Shown one piece after another: positions 1 to 6,707 of a stretch of 11,749 nucleotides of DNA (its first letter is position 1; the number at the start of each line of letters is the position of its first letter). The position numbers and the translations under genes are program-made. This DNA comes from Pseudomonadota bacterium (GTDB taxonomy: Bacteria > Pseudomonadota > Gammaproteobacteria > Xanthomonadales > Rhodanobacteraceae). The DNA lies in NCBI GenBank assembly GCA_021777635.1, contig JAJYDI010000054.1, positions 1-11,749 of the forward strand, in the 5' to 3' direction. The notes under the pieces were generated by a model, which had not been told where the DNA came from, made no database searches, and worked only from the letters and a program-made list of their open reading frames with translations.

Positions 1-917
1 CGTGCGGCCGCCTCGATGCGCCAGCGGGCGGCGACGATATCCGGCCGCCGCCCGAGCAATGCGGCCGGCACATCGGCCGGCAGCGCCAGCGCTGCGGGTG
101 GCAGGGGATGCGCCGTGAGCGTGAACGTGGCGTCTGGGCCGCGGCCGAGCAACGCCGCCAGCGCGACCCGCGCCAGCACCACGCTGCGCTGTTGCGCGGC
201 GAGATCGGCCGTGGCCGCGGCAACCGCGGCGGCGGCCTGATCCAGGTCGAGACGGTTGTCGATGCCGGCGCCGACGCGCTGGCGAGTCAGATCCAGCACC
301 TGCGTGGCGCGTCGGAGCTCGGAATCCGCGATGGCCCGAGTACGCTCGGCGGCGCCGAGGGTGGCATAGGCGCGGGCGACGTCGGCGGCCAGGGTCAGGC
401 GCGCCGCGGCGGCATCAACTTCCGCGGCGTGGCCGCGATCGACGGCGGCTTCCCAGGCGGCGCGATGGCCGCCCCAGAGGTCGAAGGTGTAACTGAAGTT
501 GAGGCCGATACGATCGAGCGCGCTGTAGTGGCCGCCGTAGGGACGCGGGATCACCGTGCTTGGAATGCGGATTCCGGAGGATGAGATGCCAGCGCCGATC
601 TGCGGCGAGCGTGGTGCGTCGGCTTCGTCGGCCTGCGCGTCGGCAAGGCGTGCCCGGGCGTTGGCGGCCGCGAGATCGGGATTTCCCGCCAGCGCTTGCT
701 GCACCAGGCGATCGAGTTCGGGATCGGCGAAGGTCGTCCACCAGTCCGCACGGGGCCATGCGGCCGGTGACAGGGGTGTCCCGGCGAGACTGCGGACAGC
801 CGTCAGCTGATCCGCTGCCAATGGCTGTGCCTGCGGGCGCAGGCCGGCGCTGCTGACGCAGCCGGCGAGAAAGAGGGCGATGACTCCCGCCAGCGCGGGA
901 GACTGTGGGACACGCAT
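1..917 (-). CDS. RND/EmrAB-type efflux outer-membrane lipoprotein (NodT/OprM family), N-terminal part
   Basis: This is the outer-membrane channel of a tripartite efflux pump, exporting small toxic compounds across the envelope together with an inner-membrane transporter and a periplasmic adaptor. About 305 codons are visible and the C-terminal part lies beyond the left edge; the family is usually 450-500 residues. The start at 917 gives a short signal peptide ending in a lipobox LAGC with the lipidated Cys at residue 20. Family landmarks follow: WWTTFADPELD near residues 59-69, NPDLAAANARAR near 79-90, an LxFSYTFDLWG beta segment near 139-148, and LLGRRPDIVAARWRIEAA close to the visible end. 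An in-frame ATG at 929 is possible, but 917 has GGTGA six bases upstream, so I prefer it. It lies just downstream of a marR gene on the same strand, so the two are probably cotranscribed. Adaptor and transporter genes may follow outside the window. Confidence 0.9.
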   Translation of the reverse strand, partial: MRVPQSPALAGVIALFLAGCVSSAGLRPQAQPLAADQLTAVRSLAGTPLSPAAWPRADWWTTFADPELDRLVQQALAGNPDLAAANARARLADAQADEADAPRSPQIGAGISSSGIRIPSTVIPRPYGGHYSALDRIGLNFSYTFDLWGGHRAAWEAAVDRGHAAEVDAAAARLTLAADVARAYATLGAAERTRAIADSELRRATQVLDLTRQRVGAGIDNRLDLDQAAAAVAAATADLAAQQRSVVLARVALAALLGRGPDATFTLTAHPLPPAALALPADVPAALLGRRPDIVAARWRIEAAA

Positions 918-933
918 GGGCGTCACCATGGGG

Positions 934-1413
934 TCAGGCGGGGGGCGAGGCGGGTACGGGAGTGTCGCTCAGCGCTTCGAGAATGCCTTTTAAGCTGGCC
1001 GCCAACTGGCTGCGGTCAGCCGGCTGCAGGCGAGAGAGTGCTTGTTCCAACACTCGTTCGCCGCAGTCACTGAGCTGCGCCCACAACGCGGCCCCGGCCT
1101 CGGTCGGGACGATCCGCAACGCCCGGCGATCGCTGGGATGGGGTTCGCGGCGCAGGTAGCCCTTGGCTTCCAATCGATCGATCACCCGCGTCATCGCGCC
1201 GGCATCGTGGCCGACCGCTTGCGCCAACTCGCCCGGTGATTGCGGGCCGCACAGGGCCAGCCGTTTCAGCACCACGTACTGGGTCTGGTTGAGGTCGAAA
1301 CCGCGACGCGCCAGCTCAGCCTCGAGCGCCGCCGTCAGACGCGTGCGCACGCAGCCGAGGAGTACCCCGAGATTCTCCTCGGCGGCGGAAGGAATGGTCG
1401 AGCAGGCAGACAT
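934..1413 (-). CDS. MarR-family transcriptional repressor
   Basis: A 159-residue winged helix-turn-helix protein, the usual MarR length. Such dimers bind pseudo-palindromic DNA and release it when they bind phenolic or lipophilic ligands. Visible features are an N-terminal dimerisation helix (about 10-35), the DNA-binding core around residues 43-105 with SPGELAQAVGHDAGAMTRVIDRLEAKGYLRR, and the wing motif DRRA at 95-98, the most conserved MarR signature. The reading frame is open far upstream, but MarR homology begins only at MSACSTIPSAAEEN, so I take the ATG at 1413. It precedes the efflux channel gene with a gap of only about 16 bases, suggesting one transcript and local control of the pump, as with EmrR and EmrAB (inference). 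It is divergent from the lipid A deacylase gene, so a single operator region could serve both. Confidence 0.9.
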   Translation of the reverse strand: MSACSTIPSAAEENLGVLLGCVRTRLTAALEAELARRGFDLNQTQYVVLKRLALCGPQSPGELAQAVGHDAGAMTRVIDRLEAKGYLRREPHPSDRRALRIVPTEAGAALWAQLSDCGERVLEQALSRLQPADRSQLAASLKGILEALSDTPVPASPPA

Positions 1414-1421
1414 AGCTGAAT

Positions 1422-1449
1422 ATGATATGGCCAGGACGGTAATTGTCAA
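1422..1449 (-). promoter_or_regulatory. Sigma70-like promoter for marR
   Basis: Read on the minus strand, a perfect -35 TTGACA (1449-1444), a 16-base spacer and TATCAT (1427-1422), five of six matches to the -10 consensus, lie just before marR. Only eight bases separate the -10 hexamer from the ATG at 1413, so the start site would fall at or next to the start codon and the transcript would be nearly leaderless. An imperfect 19-bp dyad (1411-1429, arms CATA/TATG) covers the -10 and the start codon and could be an autoregulatory operator. Predicted by eye only. Confidence 0.5.
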
Positions 1450-1454
1450 GGCAG

Positions 1455-1460
1455 TATAAT
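1455..1460 (+). promoter_or_regulatory. Perfect TATAAT -10 element facing the lipid A deacylase gene
   Basis: An exact TATAAT lies on the plus strand, back to back with the marR -35 on the other strand. No good TTGACA-like hexamer sits 16-18 bases upstream and there is no extended -10 TG, so this would need an activator or be weak. Initiation here would give a leader of about 115 bases before the deacylase start codon. Confidence 0.3.
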
Positions 1461-1537
1461 TTGCGCTTCTGATCGAGCATTTCTGCGAAGTTCTGGCCTT
1501 GCGCGCTGCATCTTCATGCCCAATTGCTGACGCTGTT

Positions 1538-1558
1538 ATGTCTGTAGACATGGCCATG
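1538..1558. promoter_or_regulatory. Overlapping palindromes in the marR-pagL intergenic region
   Basis: Two perfect inverted repeats overlap by three bases: ATGTCT-GT-AGACAT at 1538-1551 and CATGGCCATG at 1549-1558. A third, ACGGG-G-CCCGT, follows at 1559-1569. Symmetric sequence of this density in a divergent intergenic region suggests binding by a dimeric regulator, possibly the neighbouring MarR protein, or structure in the mRNA leader. The symmetry is seen directly; the function is inferred. Confidence 0.4.
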
Positions 1559-1574
1559 ACGGGGCCCGTGATGG
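1554..1574 (+). promoter_or_regulatory. Possible hairpin covering the Shine-Dalgarno of the lipid A deacylase
   Basis: The 21 bases form an imperfect inverted repeat. In RNA, 1554-1561 can pair with 1567-1574 (eight positions, one G/G mismatch at 1558/1570) around a five-base loop. The Shine-Dalgarno GGAG is at 1573-1576, five bases before the ATG at 1582, so its first two G residues would be paired. This could lower or gate translation. Folding was done by hand without an energy calculation. Confidence 0.4.
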
Positions 1575-1581
1575 AGACTGC

Positions 1582-2124
1582 ATGACCGCCTGTGATGACG
1601 CTCTTTCTTGCGGCACCGGGCCTCGGCTCCGCCTTGGGGTCCTGGCGCGGGTGCTGCTGGTGGCGCTGATGGCCGCCCCCCTCGTTGCCCGGGGCGCCGA
1701 TGTCTCGGCGAGCTGGGGCCCCAGTGTCACGGGCCACCATCACTGGACCAGCGCGGTGTTTGCCGAGGCGGCAACGGACCCCTGGCGCTGGCGCGCGTTC
1801 GCCATCGCGACCGAGTTCGGTATGGGCTACGTGCGCGCGCGCGGAACGGCGGTCGATCGTCTCGACCATGACGTCTGGATCGGATTCGGCGGCGTGCGCG
1901 CAAGCCTGCCCGGCGCCGGCGTCTGGAGGCATGCTTTTCTCGGTTTCGGCATCGGCGTCACCCACGGCAAGACCAGCGCGCTATCGAGTACCGGAGAGTT
2001 CGTCGACACGTTGGGCTGGCAGGGCGGCCCCTGGGACGTGATGATCCGGCACGTCTCCAACGGCCACCTTGCGAGGGGTCCCAACATCGGTGAAACGATG
2101 CTGCTGCTGGGCCTGCGATTCTGA
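1582..2124 (+). CDS. pagL: PagL-like lipid A 3-O-deacylase (acyloxyacyl hydrolase)
   Basis: The 180-residue product looks like PagL, an eight-stranded outer-membrane barrel that removes the 3-O-linked acyl chain from lipid A and so changes endotoxicity and antimicrobial peptide resistance. An arginine-bearing N-terminus with a hydrophobic stretch (about 18-36) and likely signal-peptidase cleavage near ARG/AD (38-39) marks it as exported. The catalytic signature sits at the C-terminal end: His157 and Ser159 in RHVSNGH, and Glu171 in PNIGE. The 12-residue Ser-to-Glu spacing equals that of the Pseudomonas PagL triad as I recall it. The protein ends in Phe, typical of barrel proteins. The start follows GGAG at 1573-1576 with a five-base gap. 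It is divergent from marR and convergent with the EAL gene. Overall similarity is low outside the motif, as is normal for PagL, so the call rests mainly on the triad, size and export signal. Confidence 0.75.
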   Translation: MTACDDALSCGTGPRLRLGVLARVLLVALMAAPLVARGADVSASWGPSVTGHHHWTSAVFAEAATDPWRWRAFAIATEFGMGYVRARGTAVDRLDHDVWIGFGGVRASLPGAGVWRHAFLGFGIGVTHGKTSALSSTGEFVDTLGWQGGPWDVMIRHVSNGHLARGPNIGETMLLLGLRF

Positions 2125-2203
2125 TTGCCATCCGCGAAGCATCGCGAATGCGAGCTATCTGCGCAGGCTGGTCATTCAGCGATGGGGGCGTTGCAGAGCG
2201 TTT

Positions 2204-4168
2204 TCAGCGCTTTCCAAGGCTCGACCCGTGTCCGGGAGCATGGCCGGGTTCGGGATGACGGGCCCCTGGGAGCGCCGCATCGAAAGCACTTTGCGGCTGC
2301 GCGCTGTTGGTTGGATGCCAGGTGAAGCCACGGATCCACGCTGGCAGGAGCGTTGCCGATAGCGGTGGGGACAACGCATAGCCCTGTCCGGCGTCGGCCC
2401 CGAGGCTGCATGCCAGTTCGACCAGCGATGGCGATTCCAGTCCCTCGATCACCACGCGCAAATCCAGACCCCGCACCACGTTCATCAAGGCTGCGAGAAA
2501 GCGCACCATGCGCGGCTGATCTGCCTGGAGCTCTGTCAGCATTTGCCGGTCGAACTTCACTGCGTTGAACGGCAAGCTGCGCAGACGCCAGAGATTGCTG
2601 TAGCCGGATCCGAAATCGTCCATGATCAGTTTGACCCCCAGTGTTGCGAGCTGATCGATGGCGGTGTCGCGCAGGGTAGTCGCCGACGTCTCTTGGTCCT
2701 CAAGCAGCTCCAGTGAAAGCCGCTGCGGAGCAATGCCTGTTTCCTCGAGGCTGTTGCGCACCCAGCGCATGCAGTCGGAATGAACGAGAACCGACGGCGG
2801 CAAGTTCAAGGTGAGCGCCAGATTCAGGCCCTCACCGTCCCAGGATGCCAGCTGACGCAAAGCCATGCGCAGGCCGAGTACAAACAGGCGATTGAGTTCA
2901 GTGCGCCCGAAGCCGGCGAGAAAAGCCGCGGGCTCGACCAGCGGGCTGCCCGCCAGTTCCAGGCGAGCAAGCGCCTCGACCATAGACGGCACGCCGGTAG
3001 CGAGATCGACAATCGGCTGATAAAGCATCTGCACCGCGCCGCGGTTGAGCAACTGCAGCTGCCGCTGGCGCACTTCGGCGGGCAGGATGACTGGCCGGCT
3101 GCGCCGGCCCAATTCCGTGAAAGCCTGCGTGAATACTTGCCTCAGGGCCTGCAGGAACAAGCGCATGGTCTGGGTCTCAAACTGGCCCGGCAGTGCACCG
3201 TAGAGCGCAAGCATCGCGGCTGGCTCGCCGTCTATATCGTCGATCGGCAAGGCGGCGGACGAATGAATACCCGCCGCATGGGCCGCCGGCCACCACGGTC
3301 CCGCCCCGGGGTCGATCATGTAGGACGGGTTGGTTTCGATACTGCGACTGCGCCATGCGCGCGCTTGCGGCGACTGCCCGAACGCGCTGCCAGCATCCAT
3401 CGACAGTGGCCCAATGCGGCGGCGCCTGATTTCCGCCCAGTAGGGCGAAAACCCCGGAGACATGAACTCGAAGACGAATTGCGCATCGCTGTCGGGGCGG
3501 CCTACCGTCGCTGCGACGAGGCCCGGGTGATTAGATAGGCGCCCCATCGCCTCGCCGACAAATTCAGGCCAGCTGGCGCATTCGGCGCGCCACTGCTCCA
3601 GCCCGACGATCAATTTATCGCGCATTACCCACAGCTCATGCTGGCCGTCAATTTCGGCCTTGAGCTCAACTCGCATGCGCGCGGTAAGAATCGTGGCAAG
3701 CGCGGCCCGATATTCCCGCGGCCACGGCAAGGAAGCGACTTCGCGGTGCAGCGCGCGCAGTGCGAGCCACATCGCCTCGACCGCGAGACTCAGCGGCAGG
3801 CCGAGCAACTCAAAGCTCCGCCCGATGGCGCGAGCCATGCGCTGGTGCCGACGCTCGGTGAGCACGGGCGAACAAATTGCCCGCAGGTGGCTGCGGCTGG
3901 ATGCCGCCCAGTTCGAAAGGTTCTCGCGTTCGATCAGTCTGACGACTTCGCCACCTGCCGCGTCAGCCAGAAACAGCGACTCGACATGGTTGGCGGCTTT
4001 GGCGACGGCTCGAGTCAGTGTCGTGCTGGCAGCCCGCAAAAGCGCCTGAGCCTGCGCATCATAGGCCCCAACCTCCCCCGTCAGGCGCAAGCCGGGTCCG
4101 GAAGCGGCAGGCTGCCGCGCAGACAGCGCACCCACTCCACTGTCAGGCCCAGACCTTGATGGCGGCAT
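2204..4168 (-). CDS. GAF-EAL cyclic-di-GMP phosphodiesterase with helical N-terminal sensor region
   Basis: A 654-residue cytoplasmic signalling enzyme expected to hydrolyse c-di-GMP to pGpG. Residues about 40-175 are mostly helical and, from memory, resemble the helical middle domain of DosC-type globin-coupled proteins; the segment with His94 and His108 followed by a GLPLS stretch is the most suggestive. Residues about 195-355 look like a GAF domain (GQSPQARAW, then SSAALPI and AMLALYG). The EAL domain spans about 375-615 and keeps the metal and catalytic positions: Glu398 in VEALARLE, Asn455, Glu487, Asp517-Asp518 in MDDFGSG, Lys538, Glu575 in EGLE and Gln595 in GQGYALS. No GGDEF domain and no membrane segment are present, so it should be a dedicated soluble phosphodiesterase. 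Residues after about 616 are low-complexity and come from repeat-like DNA. The ATG at 4168 has a G-rich GGGGGTG a few bases upstream. Confidence 0.9.
   Translation of the reverse strand: MPPSRSGPDSGVGALSARQPAASGPGLRLTGEVGAYDAQAQALLRAASTTLTRAVAKAANHVESLFLADAAGGEVVRLIERENLSNWAASSRSHLRAICSPVLTERRHQRMARAIGRSFELLGLPLSLAVEAMWLALRALHREVASLPWPREYRAALATILTARMRVELKAEIDGQHELWVMRDKLIVGLEQWRAECASWPEFVGEAMGRLSNHPGLVAATVGRPDSDAQFVFEFMSPGFSPYWAEIRRRRIGPLSMDAGSAFGQSPQARAWRSRSIETNPSYMIDPGAGPWWPAAHAAGIHSSAALPIDDIDGEPAAMLALYGALPGQFETQTMRLFLQALRQVFTQAFTELGRRSRPVILPAEVRQRQLQLLNRGAVQMLYQPIVDLATGVPSMVEALARLELAGSPLVEPAAFLAGFGRTELNRLFVLGLRMALRQLASWDGEGLNLALTLNLPPSVLVHSDCMRWVRNSLEETGIAPQRLSLELLEDQETSATTLRDTAIDQLATLGVKLIMDDFGSGYSNLWRLRSLPFNAVKFDRQMLTELQADQPRMVRFLAALMNVVRGLDLRVVIEGLESPSLVELACSLGADAGQGYALSPPLSATLLPAWIRGFTWHPTNSAQPQSAFDAALPGARHPEPGHAPGHGSSLGKR
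2251..2262. repeat. REP-like core within the 3' end of the EAL gene
   Basis: CGGGATGACGGG, whose complement is CCCGTCATCCCG, resembles the core of widespread proteobacterial interspersed palindromes (GTCATTCCCG type). A related core occurs at 7942-7953. It lies inside the last codons of the EAL gene and encodes part of the RHPEPGHAPGH tail. Only one half of a typical palindromic unit is clear, so this may be a decayed copy. Confidence 0.35.
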
Positions 4169-4288
4169 GACGACACCCCCGGGTGGATTGCAGCACTCGG
4201 CTCAAAGTCAAGCAAGTGCCATGCCCAACCTTTCTTCCGATAGCCTCACGTATGCGGCATGCTGTTGGCCACCCACCGAGGACAGCGC

Positions 4289-4963
4289 ATGCCCCTGCCC
4301 TGCGTCGAGACCGAAACCGGGCCCGGCCCGCGTCACAGCATCCTCTGGCTGCATGGTTTGGGGGCCGATGGCAACGATTTCATGCCGCTTGTGCCGCAGC
4401 TAGCGGACCGCGCCTGGCCGGCGGTTCGCTTCGTGTTTCCGCATGCGCCGGTACGCCCGGTGACGGTCAACGGCGGTATGCGCATGCGCGCTTGGTATGA
4501 CATCCAAGCCTTCGACCTTCATGCACACCCGGACGAGAACGGCATGCGCGCCGCGATGGCCGAGGTCGAGGCGCTGATCGAACGCGAGGTCGTGCGCGGC
4601 GTGGCGGCCGAACGCATTCTGCTGGCGGGCTTTTCGCAGGGTGGTGCGATCGCGTTGGCGACCTCGCTGCGCCATCGTCAGCCCCTGGCCGGCGTGATCG
4701 CGCTCTCGACCTATCTTCCGCTGCAGGCGCACAGCGCCGCTGAACGCAACATGGCCAACGCACATCTGCCGGTGTTCATGGGTCATGGCAGTCTCGATCC
4801 GATCGTGCCGATGACCCTGGGGCTGCGTTCACGCGACGCCCTAGCCGCACTGGGATACGCGGTGGACTGGCACAGCTATGTGATGGCGCATCAGCTCTGC
4901 CTGGAGGAGATCGCCGACTTACGTGCCTGGATCGGTGCGCGTCTGCGCGGGGCGCCGGGATGA
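4289..4963 (+). CDS. Serine carboxylesterase/phospholipase (alpha/beta hydrolase, PF02230 family)
   Basis: A 224-residue cytosolic alpha/beta hydrolase of the bacterial carboxylesterase II / YpfH / acyl-protein-thioesterase-like family, which hydrolyses short-chain esters; the natural substrate is unknown. The oxyanion region LHGLGADGNDF is at 21-31, the nucleophile Ser116 is in GFSQGG, Asp170 is in GHGSLDPIVP, and His201 is in MAHQLCLEEI, where related enzymes usually read M-x-H-S/x. The length is typical of the family. I chose ATG 4289 because GAGGA lies six bases before it and homology begins there; an in-frame ATG at 4259 would add ten residues without support. Its stop overlaps the start of the sensor kinase gene by four bases (ATGA), so the two are translationally coupled and this is likely the first gene of the esterase-algZ-algR-hemC run. 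Confidence 0.9.
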   Translation: MPLPCVETETGPGPRHSILWLHGLGADGNDFMPLVPQLADRAWPAVRFVFPHAPVRPVTVNGGMRMRAWYDIQAFDLHAHPDENGMRAAMAEVEALIEREVVRGVAAERILLAGFSQGGAIALATSLRHRQPLAGVIALSTYLPLQAHSAAERNMANAHLPVFMGHGSLDPIVPMTLGLRSRDALAALGYAVDWHSYVMAHQLCLEEIADLRAWIGARLRGAPG

Positions 4964-5997
4964 TTCCGGTCGCCGCGCGCGAACGCGCTCCGCTGCCCGA
5001 TTTCTGCAGCGCGACGGTGCTGTTTGCGTTGCTGCTGGTGGCGGCGATCGTGGCGCTCGTGCTGCTGCTAGCACCGGGGAGCGCTCTGACCCTGAAGGGC
5101 TGCAGTCTGGCCATGCTGTTCGCAGTTTGGCTGGCGCTGCTCGGCGGCGTCGCGCTGTGTAAATTGCGCCCGTGGCTCAACCGCCTGCCGGGGGCCACCA
5201 GCTACGCCGCAGCCTGGCTGTTGTTGGTGCTGATCGTGCTGCTGGCCAGCGCGGTTGTGCACTGGATGGATCGTGCCCTAGGCACCGGGCTGATCACACC
5301 CTCGGCGCCAAGGTTCGTCCTCGGAAATGTGGCGGTGACAGCGCTGATCGCGGCCGCGCTGCTGCGCTATCTGTACGTGCTGGTGGAGTGGCGTGTGCGC
5401 CTTGATGCCGTCGCCCGGGCCCGGGTCGAGGCGCTTCAGGCGCGCATCCGCCCCCACTTTCTGTTCAACAGTCTTAACACCGTGGCAGCACTGGTGCGGC
5501 TTGATCCGGCGGCAGCGGAACGCACGCTGGAGGACCTGGCCGACTTGTTCCGCGCCGCGTTGGGTGCCGACGATCGGCCAGGCACGCTGGGCGAAGAACT
5601 GGACCTGATCGAGCGCTATCTGGCCATCGAGCAACTGCGCCTCGGCGCGCGTCTGCGTGTCGAACGCGATCTCGATGCGTTGCCGCGCGAGCTGCCGCTG
5701 CCACGCCTGCTGCTGCAGCCGCTGGTCGAGAACGCGGTGCATCACGGCATCCAGCCGCGCCGCGAGGGCGGACTACTGCAGCTGAGCGGCCGTCGCATTG
5801 AGGGCGGCGTCGAGATCGTAATCGCCAATCCGCTGACCGACGCGGGGGAGGCGGGGGGCAGCGGCCACGGTCTTGCCAACGTCCGTGCCCGTATCGGATA
5901 CCATTTCGCCACCCGCGGTGCGCTGCATGTCGCGACCGCCGACGGGCGCTGGACGGTGACGGTGCAATTGCCCGATGCGAGTCCTGATCGCAGATGA
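4960..5997 (+). CDS. algZ: AlgZ/FimS-like sensor histidine kinase (LytS class)
   Basis: A 345-residue inner-membrane kinase. Hydrophobic segments at about 17-38, 46-67, 82-101 and 118-141 suggest four membrane helices with no large periplasmic sensor domain. The cytoplasmic part has the unorthodox His_kinase motif RPHFLFNSLNT with phospho-acceptor His166, typical of LytS/AlgZ proteins. An HATPase domain follows, with the N-box LVENAVHHG (Asn258) and a G-box GSGHGLANVRAR at about 301-311. The usual H-box of classical kinases is absent, as expected for this class. It overlaps the next gene by 23 bases, and that gene encodes a LytTR response regulator, so the two form a cognate pair. In Pseudomonas the homologues AlgZ and AlgR control alginate, type IV pili and virulence; whether those targets apply here cannot be told. 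The input signal is unknown. Confidence 0.9.
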   Translation: MIPVAARERAPLPDFCSATVLFALLLVAAIVALVLLLAPGSALTLKGCSLAMLFAVWLALLGGVALCKLRPWLNRLPGATSYAAAWLLLVLIVLLASAVVHWMDRALGTGLITPSAPRFVLGNVAVTALIAAALLRYLYVLVEWRVRLDAVARARVEALQARIRPHFLFNSLNTVAALVRLDPAAAERTLEDLADLFRAALGADDRPGTLGEELDLIERYLAIEQLRLGARLRVERDLDALPRELPLPRLLLQPLVENAVHHGIQPRREGGLLQLSGRRIEGGVEIVIANPLTDAGEAGGSGHGLANVRARIGYHFATRGALHVATADGRWTVTVQLPDASPDRR

Positions 5998-6688
5998 TGA
6001 ACCGCTGGCGCGCATGCGCCTGGAGGCGCTGTTGCGCGAATGTTCCGGCGCCGAGCTGGTCGGCAGCGTCGGTGACGCCGAGGCGGTGCTGACCCTGCTT
6101 CCCGAGGTGAAGCCCGACGTGCTGCTGCTGGATATCGAGATGCCCGGCCTGTCGGGGCTTGATCTAGCGCGCCGCCTGAAAGCGCTGCCGACGCCGCCGC
6201 AGGTGGTGTTCTGCACCGCTTACGAGCAGCACGCAGTATCCGCATTCGACCTTGCGGCGGCGGACTATCTGGTCAAGCCGGTACGCGGCGAACGCCTGTG
6301 TGCGGCCCTGCGACGGGCGGTACAGCGGCGCGTCGAGGCGCCCGCAACGCTGTCGCGGCGCGATCACCTGTGTGCGCGCATACGCGGCGAGCTCAAGCGG
6401 GTGCCACTGGATGCCGTACTTTGCCTGGTCGCGGACGACAAATACGTTACCGTGCATCACCGCGACGGTAGCCTGCTGATCGAGGAATCGCTGAAGCAGC
6501 TGGAGCTGGAGTTTCCCGACCGTTTCGTGCGTCTGCACCGTAATTGCCTAGTGCCGCGCCAACGCCTGCTGGGCCTTAAGTCCTTGCCCGGCGGCCGTAC
6601 CGTCGCGCAGATCGCCGGCAGCGATCTCGAGCCCGAGATCAGCCGTCGCAAACTTCCCGCGCTGCGCGAGCTGATGCGCGTCGAATGA
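5975..6688 (+). CDS. algR: AlgR-like LytTR-family response regulator
   Basis: A 237-residue DNA-binding response regulator. The receiver domain (1-115) has the acidic pair Asp7-Asp8, the phospho-acceptor Asp53 in LLLDIEMPG, Thr81 and Lys101 in ADYLVKP, so it should be phosphorylatable. A LytTR DNA-binding domain fills about 135-235, with the recognisable [15 protein letters not shown], a segment around [12 protein letters not shown], and a C-terminal [12 protein letters not shown]. LytTR regulators bind direct repeats upstream of target promoters. The start at 5975 lies within the end of the kinase gene (23-base overlap), giving tight co-expression. Its stop is 19 bases before the hemC start, so hemC is likely on the same mRNA, the arrangement known from Pseudomonas algZ-algR-hemC. 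Confidence 0.92.
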   Translation: MRVLIADDEPLARMRLEALLRECSGAELVGSVGDAEAVLTLLPEVKPDVLLLDIEMPGLSGLDLARRLKALPTPPQVVFCTAYEQHAVSAFDLAAADYLVKPVRGERLCAALRRAVQRRVEAPATLSRRDHLCARIRGELKRVPLDAVLCLVADDKYVTVHHRDGSLLIEESLKQLELEFPDRFVRLHRNCLVPRQRLLGLKSLPGGRTVAQIAGSDLEPEISRRKLPALRELMRVE

Positions 6689-6707
6689 CATCGGGAGCCT
6701 CTGCCGC

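Noticed and set aside
1414..1965. Upstream open extension of the marR frame to 1965, which would give a 343-residue protein
   Set aside because: The added residues have no family similarity, run antisense through the pagL gene and its leader, and a promoter-like element lies directly before ATG 1413.
2780..3538. Plus-strand open frame of 252 codons opposite the EAL gene
   Set aside because: The opposite strand encodes conserved EAL and GAF residues throughout; this frame has no family features.
4195..4235. Possible sigma54 promoter (TGGCAC followed by TTGC, minus strand) before the EAL gene
   Set aside because: The spacing to a GC at -12 does not fit; the base pair at the correct distance is GA, so the core consensus is not met.
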